Assembly: GCF_040448675.1 (NCBI RefSeq)
Contig: NZ_CP159289.1
Span: 7,220,079 to 7,284,078 of the forward strand
DNA: 64,000 bases
From: Dyadobacter sp. 676
Lineage (GTDB): Bacteria; Bacteroidota; Bacteroidia; Cytophagales; Spirosomataceae
Direction of reading: 5' to 3'
The notes under the pieces were generated by a model, which had not been told where the DNA came from, ran no database searches, and saw nothing but the letters and a program-made list of their open reading frames with translations. The position numbers were made by a program, and so were the translations under genes. Shown here one piece after another: positions 36,383-44,881 of this stretch (the stretch's first letter is position 1; the number at the start of each line of letters is the position of its first letter).

Positions 36383-36420
36383 AAAGGCAGTTGGATGCCA
36401 GAGACATCGAACTGCCTTTT
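36383..36420. terminator. Hairpin terminator after ardA
   Basis: AAAGGCAGTT pairs with AACTGCCTTT, with T-rich ends on both strands. It lies 5 bases beyond the ardA stop (minus strand). Confidence 0.65.
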
Positions 36421-36424
36421 GAGT

Positions 36425-36982
36425 TTAATAATCCGCGAATACATGGCCTTCGTAGGCACTGTAGCCATCTAAAAATAAATCCTTCGCGAAAGCTTCGTAA
36501 TCGAAATAACGTTCGAGAGCCTGTGGAACACCTGACAACAAGCCGGTCTCCTCGACGTATTGGTAAGCATACTCAAGCTCTGGATCTTTCATCGATCCAC
36601 CAAAGAATCCACGGTAGCTTTCCCGGAAAACTTCAAGTTGGTCTTCCAGCTCGTACCCGTTAGATGGCCAATAGTTGATTTGCTTACAATAAATCTCGAA
36701 TGCTTCGGCAGTCTCATCGTCCATTTCACCGGTGGCCTCAAAGTAGGCGAAAGCTTCTTTTTGAAGGCTACATTCTGATATCAAAAAATCCGGGATGTTT
36801 TCCCAGTCTTGGAACATTAGTTCGGGATCGAACTCATTCCGATGAAACTCGAGGCAATCTTGCAGAAATTCTTTAATGTCTGCATAATCTGTAAGATCAA
36901 ACCATTTACCGAACAGCGACCCGCTGTTGTACTGACCATAGGTTCCTACATAGATTCTTGGAGCATTTTCGAGATTTTTCAT
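36425..36982 (-). CDS. ardA: Antirestriction protein ArdA
   Basis: 185 residues, very acidic. The N-terminus PRIYVGTYGQYNSGSLFGKW is diagnostic of ArdA, as is the helical acidic repeat (DLTDYADIKEFLQDCLEFH). Near the C-terminus lies ALERYFDYEAFAKDLF. ArdA mimics bent B-form DNA and blocks type I restriction enzymes when mobile DNA enters a new host. Its presence marks this stretch as part of a transferred element. Only module A of the duplicated pair has it. Confidence 0.93.
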   Translation of the reverse strand: MKNLENAPRIYVGTYGQYNSGSLFGKWFDLTDYADIKEFLQDCLEFHRNEFDPELMFQDWENIPDFLISECSLQKEAFAYFEATGEMDDETAEAFEIYCKQINYWPSNGYELEDQLEVFRESYRGFFGGSMKDPELEYAYQYVEETGLLSGVPQALERYFDYEAFAKDLFLDGYSAYEGHVFADY

Positions 36983-37052
36983 GATTGAAAGGCATTTAAG
37001 TAGCTAAGGCCCCGGCTTTGTGCTCAGGGCAATCGCTGCCTTCCACTCAATG

Positions 37053-37175
37053 AAAAAATGACGGGGCTCGTCCCCTTGGTTGCAAGCCCATCCGGCGGTT
37101 TAAGGCGCGGCTGGCTAATGCGGGTTCAGCTAAAAAGCCGGATGACAAAGTGTAGGCTTGCAACCGTCATTTTTT
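37053..37175. ncRNA. Candidate structured RNA or transfer-origin element
   Basis: Three nested stems close a 40-base apical region. The outer stem is AAAAAATGACG (37053-37063) with CGTCATTTTTT (37165-37175). The middle stem is GTTGCAAGCC (37079-37088) with GGCTTGCAAC (37155-37164). The inner stem is CATCCGGC (37089-37096) with GCCGGATG (37137-37144). All are perfect. The outer stem ends in six T on either strand. It lies between the HEPN and ardA genes and encodes no protein. It could be a small RNA with its own terminator, an mRNA element or part of an oriT. Confidence 0.55.
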
Positions 37176-37296
37176 GCTTTGTAATTTTCGTTTGCACTGC
37201 ACGCATCTTTTAGTGATTCTTTTCAGCAATCCGAGCAACTTAAAAAAGGCATGTAGTCACCTCTCCCGCTAAATTTTAATTGCATTCATTCGCACT

Positions 37297-38688
37297 TCAA
37301 ATACCGCTTCCAGCCGATTCAAACAAGCGTAACACCCGGGAAGAAATTGAATGAACTTCCTGTTCGCCGATCTGATAGTCCGGATTGTATCTCGCCCCCA
37401 GATATGCGTCTTCCAAAAACTGCAAAAGCTTTTCCTCATCCGGTGAACCGCCAGGAAAGATGTCATTCAGTTGAGGTGCTAATCTATGGTTAAACCTTTT
37501 AAGTGATCTGATGGAATGGGTGCGCCGTTCGCTTCCGTAGAGCGCAATTGCAGTGCTACGAAATGTCGTTTCAGCGGCTTGTTGTAGCATAAACATCGAT
37601 AGCGCATACTCCCTTACTTGTTGGTAGTACGCTGCTCCCTCGAAGAACTTTCTGGCTTTGTTCATTCCGGCTACAAACGCGTGTCTTGACTTCTCGATCA
37701 GTTGCCTGAGGGTGTCGGGGAGCATTTTCGGTAATGGCGTAATACTCCGTTGGTATACCAGATTTTCGGTAGTACAGGCCAAAGAGAAATACACCTGCCC
37801 ACTGGTAAGCGCCTGATGAATATCAGACAATTTGTGAACTGAGCAGCAGAGCTTTTCATCACCGGCACTGAATAGCTCAACGATGGGCTGATGATCTTTG
37901 AAGGGCTTTTGGTTATCATCGGCAAACACAATCAACAGATCCCTGTACGGCTTTTGCTCCGTTGATTCAGTGGCGGGATGCTTGACCTCAAATATCAGAA
38001 GTGGGTCGAGTGCTGCGATTAGTAATTCTATGATGGCTTTGCTCCCCGCCAGCTTCCCAAGCCGACGTTTCTGAAATGGAATCCCTTGATCGCTTCTTGA
38101 AATGAGGTAAACGGCTTCGAGAAGCGATTCCAGCAACTCGTACTGGATGATTTCAACGCATTCGCCGGTAGCTTCACAGATACTCACCTTGCTCAGTCCA
38201 TAGTCCACCCAGTCTTCCAGAATCTCTTGCCACTGCTCATAGCCGTAAATATCAAAAACGCGCTTGATCGCCAGAAGGGGCTGCTCAGTCTCAGCGAGGG
38301 ATAACCTACGGATCATGCCGCCATGGCGGTCGTTGAGCTCCCGGACATGCCGCATATACTGCCGATCGGCTTCAATTTGCGCATGACTGAAAGGCTGAAA
38401 ATCGCTGGTATTCAGCTCGATGTCATCTTCTTCGGCAACATCTAGCAGCAACCTACAAGCTCTGATGATCTTCTTTAAATGCCTTTCCAGGCAAAGCACC
38501 GTCGACGGATCTCCTAGAAATGAAAAGGGTTTCTCCGTCGTCACTGCTTTTAGGAATTGCCACAGTTCGATACGTACGAATTCAAGATCAGTCGCGTGAA
38601 AGAATTCTGCGATCAGATCACGAGCATCGGCAAGCTTCTGCTCGCTCGAGCCCCAATTTTCGCTTGTTGTTAAATTTCCAGTCTCCAT
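37297..38688 (-). CDS. Large HEPN-domain protein, module A
   Basis: 463 residues from the ATG at 38688, aligned with its paralog. Residues 1-230 are a conserved helical region of unknown family. Residues about 260-350 (YRDLLIVFADDNQKPFKDHQ) look like an alpha/beta domain, possibly nucleotidyltransferase-derived. The C-terminal 130 residues are a HEPN domain: YALSMFMLQQAAETTFRSTA and SERRTHSIRSLKRFNHRLAP. HEPN proteins are often RNases in toxin-antitoxin or defence systems. Divergent from an XRE regulator. Paralogs: 46025-47455 (about equal length) and a decayed copy at 41.9 kb. Confidence 0.75.
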   Translation of the reverse strand: METGNLTTSENWGSSEQKLADARDLIAEFFHATDLEFVRIELWQFLKAVTTEKPFSFLGDPSTVLCLERHLKKIIRACRLLLDVAEEDDIELNTSDFQPFSHAQIEADRQYMRHVRELNDRHGGMIRRLSLAETEQPLLAIKRVFDIYGYEQWQEILEDWVDYGLSKVSICEATGECVEIIQYELLESLLEAVYLISRSDQGIPFQKRRLGKLAGSKAIIELLIAALDPLLIFEVKHPATESTEQKPYRDLLIVFADDNQKPFKDHQPIVELFSAGDEKLCCSVHKLSDIHQALTSGQVYFSLACTTENLVYQRSITPLPKMLPDTLRQLIEKSRHAFVAGMNKARKFFEGAAYYQQVREYALSMFMLQQAAETTFRSTAIALYGSERRTHSIRSLKRFNHRLAPQLNDIFPGGSPDEEKLLQFLEDAYLGARYNPDYQIGEQEVHSISSRVLRLFESAGSGI

Positions 38689-38790
38689 AGGCTTCTTTTT
38701 TTGACAAAAGAGAAGCTGCGACTCCGCGTACCGAACCACAACAAGTTGTATACTACCAACGGTCATTGGTAAAACACTTCCTCTTGCCTG

Positions 38791-38821
38791 TTGACCTTAG
38801 CGCAGATATTTCCTTTATTTG
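38791..38821 (+). promoter_or_regulatory. Putative promoter of XRE gene A
   Basis: TTGACC at 38791 and TTTATTTG at 38814-38821 approximate the Bacteroidota TTTG/TAnnTTTG promoter. The ATG follows 6 bases after, predicting a leaderless or nearly leaderless mRNA. The same arrangement is conserved at module B. Confidence 0.55.
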
Positions 38822-38826
38822 TAACC

Positions 38827-39228
38827 ATGAGCACAGCAACAAAACCCAATCATATTGGTCATAAGATCTCACGCATCCGTGAACTGCGCGGACTGAAGCA
38901 GGAGTTCGTGGCACACGAACTGAAGGTCAGTCAGCAAACTGTTTCGAAAATCGAACAGAGTGAAACTGTTGATCAAGAATTGCTTGAACAGATCGGTAAG
39001 ATCCTTGGCGTTCCTGCTGAAGGGATCAGAAATTTTAGCGAAGACGCTGTGTTTAACATCATCGGAAATACAGTTAACAACCATGATAATGGTTCACTGT
39101 TCAATTATTTCCCCACGTTTAACCCGATAGATAAGTTGGTTGAACTTTTCGAAGAAAACAAAAAGCTCTATGAGAGACTACTTGAAAGCGAGCGAGAAAA
39201 AGTTGAGTTACTTAGAAACAAGCAATAA
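38827..39228 (+). CDS. XRE-family regulator, module A
   Basis: 133 residues from the ATG at 38827, the same start as in module B. The N-terminal HTH is IRELRGLKQEFVAHELKVSQ then QTVSKIEQSE, residues 15-44. A middle region (FSEDAVFNIIGNTVNN) precedes a C-terminal coiled coil (EENKKLYERLLESEREKVEL) likely for oligomerisation. It is transcribed away from the HEPN gene and may repress the shared intergenic region, as antitoxin-type regulators do. About 75 percent identical to the module B copy by eye. Confidence 0.88.
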   Translation: MSTATKPNHIGHKISRIRELRGLKQEFVAHELKVSQQTVSKIEQSETVDQELLEQIGKILGVPAEGIRNFSEDAVFNIIGNTVNNHDNGSLFNYFPTFNPIDKLVELFEENKKLYERLLESEREKVELLRNKQ

Positions 39229-39260
39229 CAAAGAAGCCGCGTTGACGCGGCTTCTTTGTT
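39227..39260. terminator. Bidirectional terminator
   Basis: AACAAAGAAGCCGCG pairs perfectly with CGCGGCTTCTTTGTT around TTGA. It lies between the convergent XRE gene A and the frame-broken gene A. Confidence 0.85.
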
Positions 39261-39276
39261 TATAATGAGAATCTAC

Positions 39277-39737
39277 CTACTGACGACGCCTTCTCCCGCG
39301 CGGCTTGCCCGTGTATTCAGGCTTTGGTACTTCCGTCTCAATAGCCAGCTCGAATCCTTTGGTAGCCTGATCGAAATCAAAAGTCGAGATTTTGAAAATC
39401 AGCTTTTGGCTTTCAAAATCAACTCCGCCTTTTTTCAATATATAATGGCCAGCGGGATAACGTGTCCCCGGCCACTTTTCTCGAATGAGAATGTCTGATC
39501 CGAAATGGCAGCCGGAACAAGGTATACGGATTTGATTTTCCGCTTTCCTTCCTGTGTCCCGATTTTAAAATTGGCCGACTCTGGATCTATTCCTAAGTCG
39601 CGAAGCGCGGCCGCCGGGAAAACAAGCTTGCCTGAGTTAGAAATGTAACCCGTCGGAAGCGGCGCTGCTTTTTGAGCGGTCTTGACCTCGGGAACGTTTT
39701 CTTCTGGGGAAAAGAATTTGATAGCTTTCAGTTTCAT
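39277..39737 (-). CDS. Conserved small protein with reading-frame break, module A
   Basis: The first frame, 39737 to 39435, reads MKLKAIKFFSPEEN ... GRGHVIPLAIIY and stops. A second frame, offset by -1, continues KKGGVDFESQKLIFKISTFD ... EYTGKPRGRRRQ to the stop at 39277. The paralog at 48038-48495 has the same two parts with the same offset. Base differences between the copies are mainly at third positions in both parts, so both are under coding constraint. Here the upstream stop (TGA) overlaps a TTG in the second frame (ATATTGA), which could allow re-initiation. Function unknown. Confidence 0.65.
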
Positions 39738-39777
39738 GGTGTTATGGGTTATTTTAGGCTAAAATAAGTCATTCTCC

Positions 39778-40638
39778 CTAGAAACTGGCACTTAAATGCC
39801 AAGGCCCTGCTTTTTCTGTCTTTTTTTGCACCTGCTGCAACTGCTCTTTTACCTCGATTCCGATGTTTTGAGCCAGTCGTTTTTCAATGGAGGCTAGCGA
39901 ATAGCTGCGCCCTAAGTCGGAGCCCTTAATCTTGATATTTTTCCGCATATGATAGAATGCGATCCCTCTTCCAACATAAGTCTTATACCCCTGGGTTAAC
40001 AATTTCGCTTTGATCTCATCGATCGATGCTGCCGTATTTAATAGCTGGTCAATAGATGACTTGAGCTTCAGATGCTGCTTGTCGGTCAGGACATTTTCAA
40101 GCCCTAGCCGCTTATTGATCCTCATTTCCGGTGCCTGGATTAATTCAAGCCGTTGCTCCATTCTTCGGCAGAATTCGCCTGTTCTGGCGTAGTTATGAAA
40201 ATGCTTGGAGGTGTTTTTGCCATTGAAATTAATGCGATTGGCAACGATATGAAAGTGCAAATTGGCGCTATCCTCATGCTTGAAAACCAGCATCTGGTTC
40301 TGTTCAAACCCAAACTCCTTTGCATATTCCGTGGAGATTTCTGCGATCGTTTCGTTGCCGGGCTTCTCGCCCGGCGCGAAGCTAAATGACTGGTGCCACA
40401 TGAATTTTTTTAGGTTCGTATTTTGCATATGATTACTGTTAAACTGGTTGATCAAATAGTCCAGGTCCAACTTCCCGTCTGCCTGCATTTTTATACCCAG
40501 GTTCTGGATATAAACCAATTCCCCTCGGACATCCTGCTCATCCAGGCTTTGCCGCATCCTTGTGGAGACGTGTTTGTCGTAGTAGCAATATTCAATTAAC
40601 CCTTTGGCGTAGCTGCCGAGTGTCGCCTTTCCAATCAT
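39778..40638 (-). CDS. Relaxase/mobilization nuclease
   Basis: 286 residues from the ATG at 40638 (MIGKATLGSYAKGLIEYCYY), the usual relaxase N-terminus with candidate catalytic Tyr residues. The metal-binding His motif is FKHEDSANLHFHIVANRIN near residue 130. The protein ends after a short C-terminal region, so it lacks helicase or primase domains. It nicks oriT and pilots DNA for mobilization by a conjugative element. An IS3 element abuts the start codon, so the original promoter and any upstream MobC-like gene are gone. Overlong frames into the IS are artefacts. Confidence 0.88.
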   Translation of the reverse strand: MIGKATLGSYAKGLIEYCYYDKHVSTRMRQSLDEQDVRGELVYIQNLGIKMQADGKLDLDYLINQFNSNHMQNTNLKKFMWHQSFSFAPGEKPGNETIAEISTEYAKEFGFEQNQMLVFKHEDSANLHFHIVANRINFNGKNTSKHFHNYARTGEFCRRMEQRLELIQAPEMRINKRLGLENVLTDKQHLKLKSSIDQLLNTAASIDEIKAKLLTQGYKTYVGRGIAFYHMRKNIKIKGSDLGRSYSLASIEKRLAQNIGIEVKEQLQQVQKKTEKAGPWHLSASF

Positions 40639-40699
40639 AACTGTAATACTCCCCAGAATTGAGGCCATCGGTTAAGTTTAGTAACTTGACATTAAACCG

Positions 40700-40978
40700 A
40701 TGAAGACAATGAAACAAAGCCGGAGGAAATTCACAGCAAAATTCAAGGCAATGGTCGCTGTTGAGGCCTTGAAAGAACGAGAGTCTCTGAGTGAATTGGC
40801 GACCAGATTTGAGATTCACCCAACCCAGGTATCGGCATGGAAGCGGGAGTTTTTAGAGCGGGCAGAAAAAGCTTTCGGAGAAGAGCCGTCAAAAGAGGAG
40901 GAATCTGTTGACGTTGACAACCTCTTTAAGCAGATCGGCCAGTTGCAGGTGGAGAACGACTTCTTAAAAAAAGCTTGA
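40700..40978 (+). CDS. IS3 OrfA
   Basis: 92-residue helix-turn-helix protein (RRKFTAKFKAMVAVEALKER, then LATRFEIHPTQVSAWKREFL) with a C-terminal leucine-zipper-like helix (FKQIGQLQVENDFLKKA). It binds IS ends and is normally fused to OrfB by frameshifting. The stop follows a run of seven A (40966-40972), a likely slippage site. OrfB lies in the frame reached by losing one A or moving +1/-2. Confidence 0.88.
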   Translation: MKTMKQSRRKFTAKFKAMVAVEALKERESLSELATRFEIHPTQVSAWKREFLERAEKAFGEEPSKEEESVDVDNLFKQIGQLQVENDFLKKA

Positions 40979-40991
40979 AAAAAGCCGGTCT

Positions 40992-41816
40992 ATGAAGGAG
41001 CGCATGGCATTGATCGACAACAGTCATCCATTGAGCATTCGACGGCAAGCCCAGATTCTAAGCATTAACCGCAGTCAGTTATATTACCGGCCTGCTGGTG
41101 AAAGAGAAGAGAATCTGGCGTTGATGGAAAAAATGGACAAAATTTTCCTATCGGACCCAACTTTGGGCGTGCTGGGTATGCAAGATGAGCTAGCAGAAAT
41201 GGGCATGAATTACAACGTCAAGCGCATTCGTCGGTTACTTCGGAAAATGGCTATTGAGCCAATTTACCCCAAACGAAACCTGAGTCGATTGGGCAAGGCA
41301 AAATATATCCATTCGTATCTGTTGAGAAACCTTGAAATCACCCGCCCCAACCAGGTTTGGGCTTTGGATATCAGCTATATTCCTATGAAGCACGGCTTTA
41401 TGTACCTGACTGCGGTTATGGATTTGTACAGCCGTTACATTGTCGGTTGGCAACTATCCAACAGCCTGGAAAAAGAAACCCAGACAGAGCTTTTACACGC
41501 AACAATATCCCAACATGGCAAGCCGGAAATCATCAATAGCGATCAGGGGGCACAATACACCTGCGAGCATTGGGTTAGCACACTAAATGATCTAAAAATC
41601 CGGATCAGTATGGATGGGAAAGGGAGAGCAACCGACAACGCACATATCGAACGGTGGTTCCGCACAATAAAACAAAAATATATCTATCTGAATCCGGAGA
41701 AAAATGGCCTTGACCTTTACCAAGGGATAGATCGATTTGTATCACATTACAATGCAAGGAAGCATCAGGGTATTGGCCGCAAGAAACCGATGAACCTTTA
41801 TTTGAGTGCAGCTTAA
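40992..41816 (+). CDS. IS3 OrfB transposase
   Basis: 274-residue DDE integrase core. The HTH_21 region precedes the catalytic residues: Asp in VWALDISYIPM near 120, Asp in IINSDQGAQYT near 181 and Glu in TDNAHIERWFRTIK near 216. Its frame is open upstream to 40968, allowing an OrfAB fusion from the A7 tract. Full length, so probably active. Confidence 0.9.
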   Translation: MKERMALIDNSHPLSIRRQAQILSINRSQLYYRPAGEREENLALMEKMDKIFLSDPTLGVLGMQDELAEMGMNYNVKRIRRLLRKMAIEPIYPKRNLSRLGKAKYIHSYLLRNLEITRPNQVWALDISYIPMKHGFMYLTAVMDLYSRYIVGWQLSNSLEKETQTELLHATISQHGKPEIINSDQGAQYTCEHWVSTLNDLKIRISMDGKGRATDNAHIERWFRTIKQKYIYLNPEKNGLDLYQGIDRFVSHYNARKHQGIGRKKPMNLYLSAA

Positions 41817-41889
41817 TTTAAATTAACAATAGCCAATCGCTGGTCTTAAAAATAGGGAGTAGTTCAGTCCGAAATATATAAACTCCATC

Positions 41890-42275
41890 GCTTGAGCTTC
41901 AGCATAGATATGTGCAAGGCGCGCTGTCTTCTTCCTCGTAACAACAGGCTCCATAGAAGGACTTTTTCGCTTTGGTCAGCCCTGTTGCAAAATCTTGCTT
42001 CGATTCTCGTACAGTCTGTTACAATCTCTCGGCCGATGTTCGGGGAAGCAGTCCAACAATTCGCTGGTAAAGAGAGGTTTTTCGGGATAGGGTCAACCAC
42101 AAATACATTATGCCCGTTTTCTAACAGCTTATGCAAGTCCGACAACTCGTGAAGTTCCACTTTTCCCCCTGTGTTTATCAGTCAGATCCCTTTGCGAGCT
42201 CTTTAAACGGCTTGTGGTCGTTACCCGGAAGTGCGATCAGTACTCCCTGTACGGCAGTTGTTCTAGGATGACTTT
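41890..42275 (-). pseudogene. Decayed third copy of the HEPN-domain gene
   Basis: Three minus-strand frames carry pieces in the right order. VLIALPGNDHKPFKELA (near 42210) matches LLIVLPDNNHKPFKELE of the 46-kb copy. HELSDLHKLLENGHNVFVV (near 42120) matches its RKMADLRHCLESGHIYFSL region. KQDFATGLTKAKKSFYGACC followed by YEEE (near 41960) matches SRQDFFAGMSKARNFFHGAC followed by CYEE. Several frameshifts and stops inactivate it. Its downstream end is lost at the IS3 element. Confidence 0.85.
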
Positions 42276-42485
42276 CAATGAAAAACCTGATCACTAAACA
42301 GATGTGGGACCGTATTGAAAGGATCAGGCATTTTCATGCGGAGAATGTGAAATCCAGACCCGTACTCGGTAACACGATGAAATCGTGGGTTCAACATCCG
42401 CTCAAAAAAACTGTCAATATTCCTGCTGCATTTATCGGTTACCGTCACCAGATTAAAACATTCGGTGTGGTAAGATATCAAAAAG

Positions 42486-42525
42486 TAAAAAGCCCAACTT
42501 CAAAGAAGCTCGGCTTTTTTGCTTT
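42486..42525 (+). terminator. Rho-independent terminator
   Basis: AAAAGCC and GGCTTTTTT flank a second stem ACTTC/GAAG. A T-run follows. The upstream plus-strand frame (42278-42547) has no recognisable protein features, so the source gene may be lost. Confidence 0.6.
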
Positions 42526-42723
42526 TGATAACATACTAGACTATTAAGCACAATGTACAAGGTTAAAAACCTATTCCAAAGAAGCAGCGACTTGTATTAT
42601 ATCAGCCAACCCTAGGAAACCACAAAGCCTTCAAAACATAATGCATCAAACTTCCAGATTGTTTTGCTGATTCAATAGAACAAATCATAGGGATAGTTCT
42701 ATACTATTATTATCCCGCATGAA

Positions 42724-42754
42724 TTGGCTGATTCAATCTAATTAGATAGGTTTG
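42724..42754 (+). promoter_or_regulatory. Putative Bacteroidota-type promoter
   Basis: TTG at 42724 and TAGGTTTG at 42747-42754, 20 bases apart, match the TTTG / TAnnTTTG consensus. It precedes the S74-domain gene by about 100 bases. Confidence 0.6.
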
Positions 42755-42855
42755 CGATGTTACAAATTTTGCAGATAGTCATGACGATACATTCAAAATA
42801 TGTATTACAACCTCATTTTTATTAAAAATAAGCGAACCTTTTAATCAATTTTACT

Positions 42856-43977
42856 ATGAAGACAGCTCGACTTCCGGCGGCATTTTTTGTCTTAGCTTCT
42901 GTAACTGTAAGTCAAATTAGTTATGCCCAAGTAAAAATTGGGCTAAATCCGACCGTGATCACCCCCGGCGCAAATTTAGATGTCGAAGGCGTAAGCAATA
43001 GACACATGGTCGTCATGCAGAGTGGCCGTGTGGGCATAGGTACCACAGCACCGGGCTACACTACTACTATACGTGCTATCGCGGCTGAAAACCATGCCCT
43101 AGCCAATGGAGTTATTTTACGCCTGGATCCTGCTGGCGGGCCGGATATTGAAGAGAATGCCTCTATCCTATTAAATGCGCGCGCCGCATGGGGTTATGAG
43201 ATCGGCTCGCCACGCAAGCGCACCTATATAAGGGGGAATGAAGGCACCGATATCTGTTTACAAGTAAAAGACAACAGCAGTGCATTGCTTGCTAATGCAT
43301 TCGTGCTGTCAGGCGGGGGAGCCAGTGGAACTGGCGCTGGCTATGTGGGCCTTAACACATCCTTACCGGAGGCCCGACTGGATGTGCGTGGGGGAAGTGC
43401 GAAATTTCTTGCCAGTGTCAATCCTCAAACAGGCGCTACTTGGAATGGAACTTCCAACAGTAACGGCACCCAGATAGTGACCGATATTGCGACAGGTGAT
43501 GCCTATGTCGGTATACAACGTTCGGGAAGAGGCGCCTGTCTGTTGCTAACCAAAACTGCCAGCGCTAACAGCGGTGATGCTTTCTTGCAATTCACTGTGA
43601 ACAACGCAGGTGTAGGTTCAATTACCTACGATGGCACCGGTGTCTCCTTCAACCAAAATTCCGACCAACGACTAAAAGAGAACATTCGTGCAACGAAATT
43701 CGGACTCGAAACACTAAATAAAGTTAAAGTGTACGACTACAACTTTAAGTCAGATACCAAAAAGGCTCTATCGACAGGAGTTCTGGCCCAGGAGCTGCAC
43801 AAGGTTTATCCGCAAGCCGTTAAGGTCGGTGGGGACAGTACTCAGACCAATCCATGGCAAGTAGATTACAGCAAGCTGGTTCCAATGCTGGTACAATCCA
43901 TACAAGATTTGAACCAAGCAATGCTGGAGCAAAGGGAAGAGTTTAACAAAAAAAGTGGCATTGCTGGAGAACGATAA
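42856..43977 (+). CDS. Secreted protein with C-terminal S74 endosialidase-chaperone domain
   Basis: 373 residues. Signal peptide LPAAFFVLASVTVSQISYAQ, then a repetitive beta-rich region (VGIGTTAPGYTTTI, YVGLNTSLPEARLDVRGG). The C-terminal chaperone/autoprotease domain starts NQNSDQRLKENIRATKFGLE near 273, with TGVLAQELHKVYPQAV and VDYSKLVPMLVQSIQ. S74 domains trimerise fibre-like proteins and may be cleaved off. After residue 365 a run of seven A (43948-43954) shifts the frame; another frame continues VALLENDKKELTAQLNERVN, a coiled coil, to 44077. The longer form is probably ancestral. Confidence 0.82.
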   Translation: MKTARLPAAFFVLASVTVSQISYAQVKIGLNPTVITPGANLDVEGVSNRHMVVMQSGRVGIGTTAPGYTTTIRAIAAENHALANGVILRLDPAGGPDIEENASILLNARAAWGYEIGSPRKRTYIRGNEGTDICLQVKDNSSALLANAFVLSGGGASGTGAGYVGLNTSLPEARLDVRGGSAKFLASVNPQTGATWNGTSNSNGTQIVTDIATGDAYVGIQRSGRGACLLLTKTASANSGDAFLQFTVNNAGVGSITYDGTGVSFNQNSDQRLKENIRATKFGLETLNKVKVYDYNFKSDTKKALSTGVLAQELHKVYPQAVKVGGDSTQTNPWQVDYSKLVPMLVQSIQDLNQAMLEQREEFNKKSGIAGER

Positions 43978-44213
43978 AAAAGAGTTGACTGCTCAATTGA
44001 ACGAACGGGTGAATAGAATTGAAAATTTGCTAAATAACGACAAAAATACAGGCAAGCTACTTTCTGAAAGCAAATAAAGAGTTTAGCAGAAAGGGGGAAG
44101 GCAAGGCGCTTACCGGGTAATTTGAAAGAAAACTAGTCCAGGTGAAAATGCAGCACGGATTGAATAACGTTAAAGAGATGAGGCTCTTCTAACGGCGACA
44201 CTGGCTACCGATG

Positions 44214-44881
44214 TCACCACTTAATTTCAGGAAAATCTCTGAATTCAAGATCAGTAATCTCACAACGCTGTTCCAGCGCCGATTTCTGACAAGAAGCAAC
44301 AAAGGCTTTAAATTTTGACGATTGTGAGTTAAAATACTCAACGAGCATTTGCGGGATTTTCCTGAATCTGGTTTTCCCGGCTTTTTCAAAAGTATAATCT
44401 ATGTGGAGCGCCTGATAAATCAGAAAAGCATACTCTGTGGTTACGGGGATGCCACGGTCAACGAAGTTGCTGATTTCGGCCGCTCCCTTGGGATCATAAT
44501 CGTCTAGGCCTTTTTCCACGACGTGTTCCAATAAATAGATGTTTGCTTGCTGCATCTTATTAGTCTGATATACCCTGCATGGTGCCGCAGCACTGCAACA
44601 AAAATTAACACGTCAGTCCAGACAAGCTGAAAACTGTAGTAATGAAGGGTATAATCTTCTCCCGGAATGTGAATCTGTTCTGTAAGCCTGCTGCCTGAAT
44701 AGGCCTTCCTGATTTCATAGGCAAAGTTCATGAGCAATTTAAACTGGGCATTTTGCCATTTACTGCCCTGGTCGAGCGCTTCGGCAATCTGATGAACTGT
44801 CTTGTAAAGACATTTAAGATCCGTGTAGTCACCGAATATGGATATGCCAGTGCCGTTCTTGGTCGGGTGAGCTTGCAGCAT
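44214..44881 (-). pseudogene. DUF6904-like protein, frameshifted
   Basis: The first frame (44881-44504) begins MLQAHPTKNGTGISIFGDYT and reads to VLRHHAG. The second frame (to 44214) continues YQTNKMQQANIYLLEHVVEK and ends DLEFRDFPEIKW. They join if two bases are removed from the TATAT stretch at about 44568-44572. The restored protein of about 220 residues resembles a Bacteroidota family (DUF6904) of unknown function. Name recalled from pattern, not from a search. Confidence 0.6.

Larger units (their letters stand above)
40640..41868 (+). mobile_element. IS3-family insertion sequence
   Basis: About 1.23 kb with imperfect inverted ends: ACTGTAATACTCCC on the left and ACTGAACTACTCCC read inwards from the right. 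It contains orfA and orfB. No clear 3-4 bp target duplication is seen, so flanks may have been rearranged. Confidence 0.88.

Noticed and set aside
42278..42547. 89-codon plus-strand gene
   Set aside because: The last third is the terminator stem translated, the rest has no motif, and its left end touches the HEPN relic on the other strand.
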